64,000 nt of DNA from Brachymonas denitrificans. GTDB lineage: Bacteria > Pseudomonadota > Gammaproteobacteria > Burkholderiales > Burkholderiaceae_C. Numbering within the stretch: position 1 is the first letter of the stretch; each line of letters begins with the position of its first letter. Below are positions 8,681-18,033 of the stretch, piece by piece. The DNA lies in the NCBI RefSeq assembly GCF_907163135.1, contig NZ_CAJQUA010000001.1:77001-141000 (forward strand), given 5' to 3'. The notes under the pieces were generated by a model. It was not told the DNA's origin. It worked only from the letters and a program-made list of their open reading frames with translations, and did not search any database. The position numbers and the translations under genes were made by a program.

Positions 8681-9370
8681 ATGAAATATCGGAGCTACAA
8701 GGAAGCCATCGACAAGCGCGCCAGGACGGATGGCCTGATGCAGTACGTTTTTCAGCAGATGGCCGCATTCAATGACGGCCAGGAGATTGATCTGGACTTC
8801 CTGAGCCGTGCAGATGTCGGCGCGTTCTGCCAGGCGCTGGGCTTCGATGCGGACCGCAACTGGGGCAAGCTGACGCTGGACCGGATCGCGCCCCCCGACA
8901 AGCTCGGCCCGAACGTCGTCCCCGAGAAGGAAAGTGCCCTGGTGCTGCACGCGCTGAAGGTGGCGATCCAGAAGGAGTGGCTGCAGCCCAGCATGGACAA
9001 GCAGCCCCAGACCGACATCCTGAACGACTTTCTGCCGGCGCCAGGACGCTTCCAGAAAAAAAAGACGCTGGGCCATGGTTGGGAGTTCCAATATGCATTG
9101 GCCGTCGAGCTGGAGCATGGCCGTACACGCGGCGCCAACGTCAGCAACAATCACCCGCTGCTCACCGGCATGGTGGTGATGGCGCATCTGGCCGAGGATC
9201 GGCTTTACTATGCCCGTCTCTGGGTGATGGAGAGCGAAGGCGAGTTGTTCAATCTGCAACTGGAAAAAGCGAAACCCAAGCAGATTTTCGACAAGCTGGA
9301 AGAGCTGGGGCATGCCCGCGAGCATCTGCAGAAGCGCATCGCCGAGAAGCTGACGGCGGCGATGGCTTGA
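8681..9370 (+). CDS. Conserved-looking protein of unknown function
   Basis: 229 aa, soluble, charged, no signal peptide or membrane segment. I do not recognise the family. The N-terminus (MKYRSYKEAIDKRA) looks helical and basic. The middle carries a NNHPLLTGMVVMAHLAEDRL segment followed by a beta-rich stretch, and the C-terminus is a charged helix (KIFDKLEELGHAREHLQKRI-like). The start has CAGGGAG upstream and overlaps the stop of a nine-codon ATG frame at 8655. It lies between ruvB and the ahcY promoter, whose -35 box overlaps its last codons. GC and codon use match the neighbours, so it appears native. Confidence 0.75.
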   Translation: MKYRSYKEAIDKRARTDGLMQYVFQQMAAFNDGQEIDLDFLSRADVGAFCQALGFDADRNWGKLTLDRIAPPDKLGPNVVPEKESALVLHALKVAIQKEWLQPSMDKQPQTDILNDFLPAPGRFQKKKTLGHGWEFQYALAVELEHGRTRGANVSNNHPLLTGMVVMAHLAEDRLYYARLWVMESEGELFNLQLEKAKPKQIFDKLEELGHAREHLQKRIAEKLTAAMA

Positions 9371-9396
9371 GTCGCCGGCCAGCTCTCGCCTATAAT
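9367..9396 (+). promoter_or_regulatory. Sigma70 promoter of the ahcY operon
   Basis: TTGAGT, an 18-bp spacer, then a perfect TATAAT. The predicted start of transcription, about 9403, falls exactly at the 5' edge of the SAH riboswitch. Confidence 0.8.
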
Positions 9397-9402
9397 CACG
9401 TC

Positions 9403-9478
9403 CATTCCCAAGGAGCGTTGCAACGTCCTGCGCAAGGCAGGGCGTGAGGCTTGGGCACCATCTGCAACGACGCTCACC
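9403..9478 (+). promoter_or_regulatory. S-adenosylhomocysteine riboswitch
   Basis: The leader carries the conserved SAH aptamer core: AGGAGCGTTGCAACG, then GGCAGGGCGTGAGGCTTGGG, then TGCAACGACGCTCACC. The GAGCGTTG and CAACGACGCTC arms pair. This class is known to sense S-adenosylhomocysteine and to switch on ahcY, whose product destroys that inhibitor. Its place between an exact promoter and ahcY supports the call. Confidence 0.92.
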
Positions 9479-9507
9479 CCACGATATCCGGTGCGGTGAG
9501 CTTTTTT
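9472..9507 (+). terminator. Riboswitch-controlled terminator
   Basis: GCTCACC (9472-9478) pairs with GGTGAGC (9495-9501), followed by six T. The 5' arm is shared with the 3' closing strand of the aptamer, so ligand-bound aptamer and terminator exclude each other. This predicts transcription when SAH is high. Confidence 0.8.
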
Positions 9508-9555
9508 ACGCCCCGTCACTGGTTTTTTCCGAACTTGCCTTTGGAGCAAAACCAC

Positions 9556-10992
<1,437 letters not shown>

Positions 10993-11028
10993 TGCTGCCC
11001 CTTGCTGCTCTGACTGCCTGACCTCGCC

Positions 11029-11301
11029 ATGTCCCACGTTCCGTGCCCTGCCGTGTTCTCCGACGCCGAGCGCGAACGCCTGCTCGCCCTGAAAGGGGTG
11101 GGCCCGGCGGTGCTGCTGCGCCTGGAGCAGACCGGCCATGCGCCGCTGGCGGCGCTGGTGGGTGCCAATCCGGTCGAGATCGTTGCCGAGATCGCGTACA
11201 TGATGCGTACTTCGTGCTGGAAGAACAATCCGCACGCGATCCGCGCCATTGGCTCCGTGATCGACTTGGCCAATCTGCAGCACGAAGAAAGGCAGGCCTG
11301 A
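11029..11301 (+). CDS. Small helix-hairpin-helix protein
   Basis: 90 aa. The segment LLALKGVGPAVLLRLEQTGH is a helix-hairpin-helix of the kind that contacts DNA backbone, and the rest resembles the small 'pathogenicity locus' Cdd1-like HhH proteins. It has a single conserved-looking CWKNNPHA motif. It sits between ahcY and tlyA and its stop overlaps the tlyA start (TGATG), so the two are probably translationally coupled and both lie under the SAH riboswitch. Nothing in the sequence links it to the methyl cycle; function unknown. Confidence 0.75.
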   Translation: MSHVPCPAVFSDAERERLLALKGVGPAVLLRLEQTGHAPLAALVGANPVEIVAEIAYMMRTSCWKNNPHAIRAIGSVIDLANLQHEERQA

Positions 11302-12101
11302 TGCGTGCCGACCAGTTGCTGGTGGACCGCCAGCTTGCCTCCAGCCGCAGCCAGGCGCAGCGCCTGATTGCAGCCGGCGTGCAGTGGCGCCTGCCGGGCG
11401 CAACGGCCTGGCAACCGGTGCGCAAGAATGGCGACGAATTGCCGTTTGAAGCCGAATTGCAGCTGCAGGATGAGGCCGAGGCGCGCTACGTGTCGCGTGG
11501 CGGGCTCAAGCTGGAAGGGGCGCTGAGGGCAGTAGGGCTGGACGTGTCCGGCCTGCGCTGCCTTGATGTGGGCCAGTCCACCGGCGGTTTTACCGACTGT
11601 CTGCTGCAGCACGGTGCTGCCCAGGTGACGGGGCTGGACGTCGGGCAGGGCCAGTTGCATGCGCGCCTGCGCGCGGATGCTCGAGTGGCAGCGTACGAGA
11701 AGGTGAATGCCCGGGATCCGGTCGCTTTGGCTGCTGTGTTGGGCGAGCCTTTGGTTGCTGACACCGGCCCGACGCCGCAGTTGCAATCGGGCGGCCCCTT
11801 CGATCTGCTCGTGGGTGACATCTCTTTTATCTCGCAGACCCTGGTGCTCCCCGCCGTGCTGCCTTGGCTCAAGTCCGGCGGGCAGCTGCTGATGCTGGTC
11901 AAGCCGCAGTTCGAGCTGCAGCCGGCACAGATTGGCAAGGGTGGCATCGTGCGCGATCCCGCCCATTACGCCGAGGTGGAGCAGCGCCTGCGCCAGTGCT
12001 GTGCGGAGCTGCACATCGACATCCTGCACTGGCTCGATAGCCCCATCGCCGGCGGTGACGGCAACCGCGAATTCTTTCTCCACGGCCGCAAGGCCGGATG
12101 A
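11301..12101 (+). CDS. tlyA: TlyA-family rRNA methyltransferase
   Basis: 266 aa. An N-terminal S4 RNA-binding domain (MRADQLLVDRQLASSRSQAQ, about residues 1-60) is followed by a FtsJ-like SAM-dependent methyltransferase fold: RYVSRGGLKLEGAL, CLDVGQSTGGFTDCLL (SAM site), DLLVGDISFIS and MLVKPQFEL. TlyA enzymes 2'-O-methylate rRNA. Each turnover makes SAH, which fits placement with ahcY under a SAH riboswitch. The ATG overlaps the stop of the upstream HhH gene. An insert around EPLVADTGPTPQLQSGG is not part of the core fold. Confidence 0.9.
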   Translation: MRADQLLVDRQLASSRSQAQRLIAAGVQWRLPGATAWQPVRKNGDELPFEAELQLQDEAEARYVSRGGLKLEGALRAVGLDVSGLRCLDVGQSTGGFTDCLLQHGAAQVTGLDVGQGQLHARLRADARVAAYEKVNARDPVALAAVLGEPLVADTGPTPQLQSGGPFDLLVGDISFISQTLVLPAVLPWLKSGGQLLMLVKPQFELQPAQIGKGGIVRDPAHYAEVEQRLRQCCAELHIDILHWLDSPIAGGDGNREFFLHGRKAG

Positions 12102-12135
12102 ACCAACAACAATTACTTGAAAAAGGACTGACGCC

Positions 12136-12990
12136 ATGACCGCGCCATCCATCAGCTTCGAATTCTTTCCCCCCAAAACGCCTGAGGGCGCCGAGAAATT
12201 GCGCGCCGTGCGCCACAAACTGTATGCCTGCCAGCCCGAGTTCTGCTCGGTCACCTACGGTGCCGGCGGCTCCACCCAGAAAGGCACCTTCGATACCGTG
12301 CAGGAAATCCTGCAGGAAGGCATGGAGGCCGCCAGCCACTTCTCCTGCGTGGGCGCTACCCAGGCCAGCGTACGCGAACAGCTGGAAACCCTGCGCCAGA
12401 TGGGCGTGAAACGTCTGGTGGCCCTGCGTGGCGACCTGCCCAGTGGCCATGGCGTCGGCGGCGAGTTCATGCACGCCAGCGATCTGGTCAGCTTCATTCG
12501 CGTGGAAACCGGCGACTACTTCCACATCGAAGTCGCCGCCTACCCCGAAGTGCACCCGCAGGCCCGCAGCCCCGAGGCCGACCTGCGCGCCCTCAAGGCC
12601 AAGGTCGATGCCGGTGCCAATGGTGTCATCACCCAATACTTTTTCAATGCCGATGCCTACTTCCGTCTGGTGGACGAAGCAGCGACGCTCGGCGTGAGCG
12701 CCCCCATCGTGCCGGGCATCATGCCCATTACCAGCAGCAGCCAGCTGATCCGTTTCTCGGATGCCTGCGGCGCCGAAATTCCGCGCTGGATCCGCCTGCG
12801 CTTGCAGTCCTACGGCGACGATGTGGAGAGCATCAAGGCTTTTGGCCATGAAGTCGTGGCAGACCTGTGCGAGCGCCTGCTGGAAGGCGGCGCACCTTCA
12901 CTGCATTTCTACACCATGAACCAGGCGGCTCCCACGCTGGCGCTGTGTGAACGACTGGGACTGGGTGCCGCAGAGAGTGCGGTTGCCTGA
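12136..12990 (+). CDS. metF: Methylenetetrahydrofolate reductase
   Basis: 284 aa, the usual size of the bacterial FAD-dependent enzyme. SFEFFPPKTPEGAEKL opens the barrel; TYGAGGSTQKGT, ALRGDLPSG, AAYPEVHPQA and the C-terminal GAPSLHFYTMN are diagnostic. It makes 5-methyl-THF, the methyl donor for turning homocysteine (the AhcY product) back to methionine. AAAAGGA about nine bases upstream supports the start. It closes the ahcY operon and is followed by a strong terminator. Confidence 0.97.
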   Translation: MTAPSISFEFFPPKTPEGAEKLRAVRHKLYACQPEFCSVTYGAGGSTQKGTFDTVQEILQEGMEAASHFSCVGATQASVREQLETLRQMGVKRLVALRGDLPSGHGVGGEFMHASDLVSFIRVETGDYFHIEVAAYPEVHPQARSPEADLRALKAKVDAGANGVITQYFFNADAYFRLVDEAATLGVSAPIVPGIMPITSSSQLIRFSDACGAEIPRWIRLRLQSYGDDVESIKAFGHEVVADLCERLLEGGAPSLHFYTMNQAAPTLALCERLGLGAAESAVA

Positions 12991-13008
12991 TCGGAATTCT
13001 TCCAGCAC

Positions 13009-13041
13009 AAAGCCCCCGACTCGCAAGAATCGGGGCTTTTT
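13009..13041 (+). terminator. Intrinsic terminator after metF
   Basis: An AAGCCCCCGA / TCGGGGCTTTTT stem-loop with a T run on the plus strand. It lies between the convergent metF and creD genes and could also act weakly on the opposite strand. Confidence 0.85.
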
Positions 13042-13123
13042 GATTCGTGGTTCCGGCAGTGACATGCAACTCGTCACTCCATTGCCAACAGTCATGATCC
13101 ACGCATGGCGCCCGCGTCTCTCG

Positions 13124-14554
13124 TCACACCACCTTGCCGGATCCCTCGTAGGCAGGCTTGGTGTTATCCAGCAAGGTATACCAGTTCACCCGGCGGGTCG
13201 CAAACATCACCACCGCCAGCACCAGGAACAGGGCGATCGAGCCGACCAGCAGCGCGTTCTCTTCCAGCTGCAGCAGCAGGAACAGCAGTCCGTAAAGCAG
13301 CGCTATGCCTGCACCAAACGGCACCCCGCGTTTCCAGCCATGCAGGATGTGGCTGGCGTAGAAGCCCAGCAGCAGCACGCAGGCACTGGCAGCCGCCAGA
13401 TAGGCCAGGGCGAACGGATAGTGCTCGCTCAGGCTGAGCAGCAGCAGGAAGAAGATGGCCAGGGCAGAACCCACCAGCAGATATTGCACCGGGTGCACGC
13501 GTAGCTGACGCAGCACTTCGAACATGCCCACGGCCACAAAGGTCAGCGCCACGAACAGCAAGCCATATTTTCCGGCACGGTCGGCCAGCTTGTAGGGATC
13601 CACCGGATTCACGAAGCGCACCTGGAAGGCATCCAGGCAGGCCTTGTGTGCCACCTCGCTGGCCTCATCGACACGTGCTGCTGCAGCCATCGTGGCTGAA
13701 TGGGCACTGTCGTCAGACGGAGCACATACTTGCGCTCCTGCATTGAAGTCGCTGAACGCACTGGTAGCCAGGCTGGACACGTTCCACTGCGCCTGAAATC
13801 CCTGGTCATTGATTTCGCGCTGAGCCGGCAGAAAGCTGCCGCCAAAGCCTGGATGCGGCCAGTTGCCGGACAGCTTGACGCTGGTGTCGTCCGCTGCCGG
13901 CACGATGGACAGGCTGCTGGTCCCCAGCAGTTCCAGATCTACCTCCACATCCATGGCGGCAAACTTGCCGCCGGGCTGCACCAGGGAATCGAGCTTGGCG
14001 TGGATGCCCTGGGGATGGCGCGCCAGCGTGGTTCCGGACTGCACCGGCAGGGCTTGCTGGTTGATTTGCACGTCACTGCGGCGGATGCCGCGGGGATCGC
14101 CAATCGCCAGTGCGAGGACCGGCGGCATGCAGCGCAGGGTGGCCCCCGGACGGCTGCTTTGGGGAGACAGGGTATCGGCATTGAAGTGGGCCTTTACGCG
14201 CGTCTTCAGCGTGAAGGTGTTGACCGGATACAGGCCCAGTTTCAAGGGCGTGACCGTCACCCGGGCATCGTCCAGTTGCAGGCGGGCGGGCGATATCGTG
14301 GTGGCCAGGCTCTGCTGCAGCTTGCGTGGCTTGCCGTCTTCATCCCGCTCCTGCCAGCTTTCGGTGCATTGCTGCAGCAGAATCGGGCCGACCAGGCTTT
14401 GCGGCCCCGCAGTGCCACGTACCACGCTCTCCTCGGCCTCGGCGCGATAGGACTTGCGGTCTTCCACCAGGTCGCGCACGTGCAGCAGCATGGCCATCAA
14501 CAGGGCAAGGACGAGCCCGAGGGACAGCAGTTTGGTCAAGGCACTTCGCATCAT
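13124..14554 (-). CDS. creD: Inner membrane protein CreD
   Basis: 476 aa. One N-terminal membrane segment (LLSLGLVLALLMAMLL), a periplasmic region to about residue 325, then a C-terminal bundle of five to six membrane segments: typical CreD topology. The start of the membrane bundle, with PVDPYKLADRAGKYGLLFVALTF, is a recognisable family block. CreD belongs to the CreBC regulon and affects envelope integrity and beta-lactam response in gammaproteobacteria. The gene follows creC by 89 nt and has its own CreB tag in that gap, so it is likely an inducible unit separate from creBC. ATG codons at 14554 and 14551 are both possible. Confidence 0.92.
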   Translation of the reverse strand: MMRSALTKLLSLGLVLALLMAMLLHVRDLVEDRKSYRAEAEESVVRGTAGPQSLVGPILLQQCTESWQERDEDGKPRKLQQSLATTISPARLQLDDARVTVTPLKLGLYPVNTFTLKTRVKAHFNADTLSPQSSRPGATLRCMPPVLALAIGDPRGIRRSDVQINQQALPVQSGTTLARHPQGIHAKLDSLVQPGGKFAAMDVEVDLELLGTSSLSIVPAADDTSVKLSGNWPHPGFGGSFLPAQREINDQGFQAQWNVSSLATSAFSDFNAGAQVCAPSDDSAHSATMAAAARVDEASEVAHKACLDAFQVRFVNPVDPYKLADRAGKYGLLFVALTFVAVGMFEVLRQLRVHPVQYLLVGSALAIFFLLLLSLSEHYPFALAYLAAASACVLLLGFYASHILHGWKRGVPFGAGIALLYGLLFLLLQLEENALLVGSIALFLVLAVVMFATRRVNWYTLLDNTKPAYEGSGKVV

Positions 14555-14616
14555 GGGTCTCCACAGTTGAACTGGGCTTCATCATGCGGCGCAGTTGTGC
14601 GGTGCAGATGAAGTGT

Positions 14617-14632
14617 GTGAAGCCGGTGTGAA
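14617..14632 (-). promoter_or_regulatory. CreB-binding site (cre tag) before creD
   Basis: The minus strand reads TTCAC-ACCGGC-TTCAC, an exact match to the CreB tag TTCAC-N6-TTCAC, ending 62 bases before the creD ATG. A further partial copy (TTCAT) follows. CreB is encoded two genes away. Confidence 0.85.
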
Positions 14633-14643
14633 GCGCCAGTACC

Positions 14644-16149
14644 TCAGGGGGTGGGGCGGGCAGATGGCGAGCGGAAATCGAGCGTCACGCGCAGGCCGGG
14701 GCTGAGCGGCTGGAAACGGACCGCGCCATGATGCAGAAGCATCACCTGATGCACGATTGCCAGACCCAGACCGCTGCCACTGCGGCTGCCGTCCGGCCGT
14801 TGCGTGGTGAAAAAGCGCTCGCCCAGCCGTGGGAGTGCGTAATCCGGGACGCCGGGGCCGTGGTCTTCCACGCTCAGTGTCAGGCCTTCGACATGCACGC
14901 CAACGGTGGACTCGACAGGCGAGAAATCGATGGCGTTGGCCAGCAGGTTGGAGCAGGCCAGCACGACCAGATCCCGATCCAGCGGCAATGGCTGCGGACT
15001 GGTGCCGGAAAACACCAGCCGGATGCCACGCAGCTCCGCACGTGCCTGCTGCAATCGCATGGCCTCCTGCGCGCAGTCTGACAGGAGGGCTGCTTGCGGC
15101 TTGGGCAAGGCTTGCAGTTGCTCCAGCTTGTTCAACTGCAGCAGGCGGTCCACCAACTGCTGGATGCGCTCGGCCTGGCTGCCGATCTGGCGCGCAAAGC
15201 GTTCGCGATCGGCAGCGGGCAGTTCATCCTCCAGCAGCTCGGCCGCGCCGCGGATGGCCGCCACCGGGCTCTTGAGCTCGTGCGTGAGCGTGCGTACATA
15301 GTGTTCGATGTATTCCCGCCCCTCCAGGCGCCGCCGCATGGCATCCATGGACTGCGCCAGCTCGCCCAGTTCTCCTGGCACCCGGGGAATGGGCAGGGCC
15401 GCCTGCCCGCCGGCCTGAACGCTGTTGGCATAGCGCTGCAGCTTGCGCACGTTCCACACCAGCCACAGGGTGACCAGCACGCCGACCAGCGCCGAGAGCC
15501 CGAGCAGCCACAGCCCGTTGGCCATGATCTTGCGTTCGGCCCGGTCGATGAAGCCCTGGACCGTGCGGTTGGGCTTGGACACGGTCAGTACGCCGATGAT
15601 GCGCCCCTGCTGGTAGATGGGGGCCGCCACGTGCATGACCGAGCTGGCGGGATCATCGGGATCTTCCGGCGAGGTGCGCGCTCCATATTGCCGGCGCAGG
15701 GTGAGATAGACATCCCTCCACTGGGAAAAATCCTGCCCCTCCGCCAGGTGAGCGGAGTCGTACAGCACCTGCCCGCGAGCATCCGTCACATAGATGCGAT
15801 AGTCCACCTGGGTCTTGTGCAGGCCCCAGATGCGGGCCTGCACCGGGCGCTTGATGTAGGCATCCACGCTGTTCGCGAAACGCGTCCCGGTGAAGACGGG
15901 TGCTGGCGTACCTGCTGACGGAGATGCCTGTGCGCCGGCGAGATCCGGGGAACCAGGCGGAAAATCCTGTGCGGCGAGTTCGGCCAGCACGTTGGCGGTA
16001 TCGACCAGCGTGTCTTCCATCACCTCGCGTGCGCTTGGCTTGATTTCGGCGGTAAAGATGCGCAGCACGAACAGGGCCGCAATTCCGTTGATCAGGAAGA
16101 ATGCAAACAGCAGGCGCAGCCCCAGACCGATGCGCAGCGTGCGGTTCAT
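14644..16149 (-). CDS. creC: Sensor histidine kinase CreC
   Basis: 501 aa, slightly longer than the E. coli protein. Membrane segments lie near residues 12-30 and 212-232 with a periplasmic sensor between; a HAMP linker follows, then the dimerisation box with phospho-acceptor His290 (LTHELKSP) and a HATPase domain (NLLANAID, DHGPGVPD, GSGLGLAIVHQ). Its ATG overlaps the creB stop by four bases. The signal for CreC is not settled in any organism; reports point to metabolic state and penicillin-binding-protein stress. An extra low-complexity stretch (about residues 64-86, rich in Pro, Ala and Ser) lies in the periplasmic part. Confidence 0.92.
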   Translation of the reverse strand: MNRTLRIGLGLRLLFAFFLINGIAALFVLRIFTAEIKPSAREVMEDTLVDTANVLAELAAQDFPPGSPDLAGAQASPSAGTPAPVFTGTRFANSVDAYIKRPVQARIWGLHKTQVDYRIYVTDARGQVLYDSAHLAEGQDFSQWRDVYLTLRRQYGARTSPEDPDDPASSVMHVAAPIYQQGRIIGVLTVSKPNRTVQGFIDRAERKIMANGLWLLGLSALVGVLVTLWLVWNVRKLQRYANSVQAGGQAALPIPRVPGELGELAQSMDAMRRRLEGREYIEHYVRTLTHELKSPVAAIRGAAELLEDELPAADRERFARQIGSQAERIQQLVDRLLQLNKLEQLQALPKPQAALLSDCAQEAMRLQQARAELRGIRLVFSGTSPQPLPLDRDLVVLACSNLLANAIDFSPVESTVGVHVEGLTLSVEDHGPGVPDYALPRLGERFFTTQRPDGSRSGSGLGLAIVHQVMLLHHGAVRFQPLSPGLRVTLDFRSPSARPTP

Positions 16150-16859
16150 GGCTGCTGCGGCAGTTCGAGGCTGTAGCCCATGCCGCGGTGGGTGGCAATG
16201 TACTCATGGCGGCCATCCACCTGGCGCAGCTTGGCACGCAGCGTCTTGACGTGGGTATCGACGGTGCGGTCTGCGCTGTCCGCCTGTACGCCCCATACGC
16301 GATCCAGCAGATAGTCCCGCGCGAGGATGCGGCCGGCATGTTCCAGCAGGCAGGCCAGCAAACCGTATTCCATGCGCGTCAGCGCCAGCGCAGTGCCGTG
16401 CAGCAGGATGCGCTGGCCTGCCAGGTCATGCACAAAGGCTTCCGGCGCCGGAGCGCCCGGGCCCGCAGTCATCTGCCGGCTGCGCCGTAGCAAGGCGCGC
16501 AGACGTGCCACCAGTTCGCGCGGGCTGAACGGCTTGCCGAGATAGTCATCCGCACCGAGCTCCAACCCCAGCACGCGGTCGAGCTCATCGCTGCGGGCAC
16601 TGAGCATCAGGATCGGCAGTGTGGCGGTAGCGGCCTGCTGGCGCAACTCGCGGCAGAAGTCCAGCCCGCTGCCATCCGGCAGGCCGATATCGAGGATCAG
16701 TGCGGCATACGCCTGCTGCTCGAGCTGCCGGCGCGCATCCTGCAGCAGCAGGCAGTGCGTGGTGATCATGCCTTCGCGGGCCAGGGCGTAGGTCACGGTT
16801 TCCGCGATGGCGGGATCATCCTCGACCAGCAACAGAGGGCAGGGGGCGGGCACCGTCAT
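16146..16859 (-). CDS. creB: Response regulator CreB
   Basis: 237 aa OmpR/PhoB-type regulator. Receiver domain 1-120 with acid pocket EDD (14-16), phospho-acceptor Asp57 (LILDIGLPDG) and KPF switch lysine; C-terminal winged helix from about 140 (LTRMEYGLLACLLEHAGRIL, DRTVDTHVKTLRAKL). It is coupled to creC by a four-base overlap. Assignment to CreB rather than a general OmpR-type regulator rests on the linked creC and creD genes and the exact cre tag. Confidence 0.92.
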   Translation of the reverse strand: MTVPAPCPLLLVEDDPAIAETVTYALAREGMITTHCLLLQDARRQLEQQAYAALILDIGLPDGSGLDFCRELRQQAATATLPILMLSARSDELDRVLGLELGADDYLGKPFSPRELVARLRALLRRSRQMTAGPGAPAPEAFVHDLAGQRILLHGTALALTRMEYGLLACLLEHAGRILARDYLLDRVWGVQADSADRTVDTHVKTLRAKLRQVDGRHEYIATHRGMGYSLELPQQP

Positions 16860-16919
16860 GTCCTGCCCGACCTGGCGTGCAAGTGCGTGAAGAATGCTGC
16901 CGCCATCTCCATGCGCGGA

Positions 16920-17840
16920 TCAGATGGTGGTGCCTGCCGGCTTGCGCAGGCGCTGGATCAGCGTCACCACCGCCAGCACCACCGCCCCCACCAGCAGGCC
17001 GATGCCCAGGTTGACCAGCATGGCGGTCACGGAGCTGAACAGCCCGCTCCAGCTCAGCTCGATCTCGTGCAGCCAGTGCGCCAGCGGTGCAATACCGTGC
17101 GCAATGATGCCGCCACCTACCAGGAACATCGCCAGCGTGCCCAGCACCGACAGCGCGCGCATCAGCCAGGGGGTGACCCACAGCAGGAAACGGCCGAAGG
17201 ATTGTGCGAGGCTGCCCGCCTTGCGGCTGAGCCACAGGCCCATGTCGTCCAGCTTCACGATGCCGGCCACCAGTCCGTACACGCCAATCGTCATCACGAT
17301 GGCAATCGCCGACAGCACCGCGATGCGCTGCGGCAGCGCAGCCGCAGCCACCGTGCCCAGGCTGATCACGATGATCTCTGCGGACAGGATGAAGTCGGTG
17401 CGGATAGCACCCTTGATCTTGTCCTTCTCGTACGCAACCAGATCCACGTCCGGATTGGCCACGGCTTCCACCATCTCCGCGTGATGTGCCGCGTCTTCCG
17501 TTTTGCTGTGCAGGAACGTGTGCGCCAGCTTTTCCACGCCTTCGAAACAGAGGAAGGCTCCGCCTACCATCAGCAGCGGCTTGATCAGCCAGGGCAGGAA
17601 GGCGCTGATCAGCAGCGCCAGCGGCACCAGAATCAGCTTGTTCACGAACGAGCCCTTGGCCACTGCCCAAACCACCGGCAACTCGCGGTCTGCCTTCACG
17701 CCGGAGACCTGCTGCGCATTCAGCGCCAGATCATCGCCCAGCACGCCGGCCGTTTTCTTGGCGGCGACCTTGGTCATTACGGAAACGTCGTCGAGCAGGG
17801 TCGCGATGTCGTCAAGCAGCAGAAACAGACTGGAGGCCAT
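16920..17840 (-). CDS. YedI-like DUF808 membrane protein
   Basis: 306 aa. It starts [19 protein letters not shown], the unmistakable N-terminus of the YedI/DUF808 family. Four to six hydrophobic segments follow, e.g. [22 protein letters not shown] and [27 protein letters not shown]. An acidic loop [17 protein letters not shown]-like sits in the middle. Function is unknown in all organisms; an inner-membrane location is expected. It ends 60 bp ahead of creB on the same strand and could be read through into creBC. Confidence 0.9.
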   Translation of the reverse strand: MASSLFLLLDDIATLLDDVSVMTKVAAKKTAGVLGDDLALNAQQVSGVKADRELPVVWAVAKGSFVNKLILVPLALLISAFLPWLIKPLLMVGGAFLCFEGVEKLAHTFLHSKTEDAAHHAEMVEAVANPDVDLVAYEKDKIKGAIRTDFILSAEIIVISLGTVAAAALPQRIAVLSAIAIVMTIGVYGLVAGIVKLDDMGLWLSRKAGSLAQSFGRFLLWVTPWLMRALSVLGTLAMFLVGGGIIAHGIAPLAHWLHEIELSWSGLFSSVTAMLVNLGIGLLVGAVVLAVVTLIQRLRKPAGTTI

Positions 17841-17970
17841 GGAGAAAGTGTTCTGAAGAAAAAGCTGGTGAAATTGTAGAGAGATTGCGCGCCACCTCCA
17901 TGTCAGCCGGAGCCGGATTGTGGTGCATGGCGCGAAAAAGACGGCAGTCCAGCGGCATTGTGCGCAGCAA

Positions 17971-18004
17971 TGAAAAACGCCTGTGTCTTTTGGACACAGG
18001 CGTT
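17971..18004 (-). terminator. Intrinsic terminator after phoX
   Basis: A 12-bp stem AACGCCTGTGTC / GACACAGGCGTT with a short loop; on the minus strand it is followed by TTTTTC. It ends the phoX transcript 30 bases after its stop. Confidence 0.85.
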
Positions 18005-18033
18005 GCGGTACCTGATGCTTCAGGTGCGCAGGC

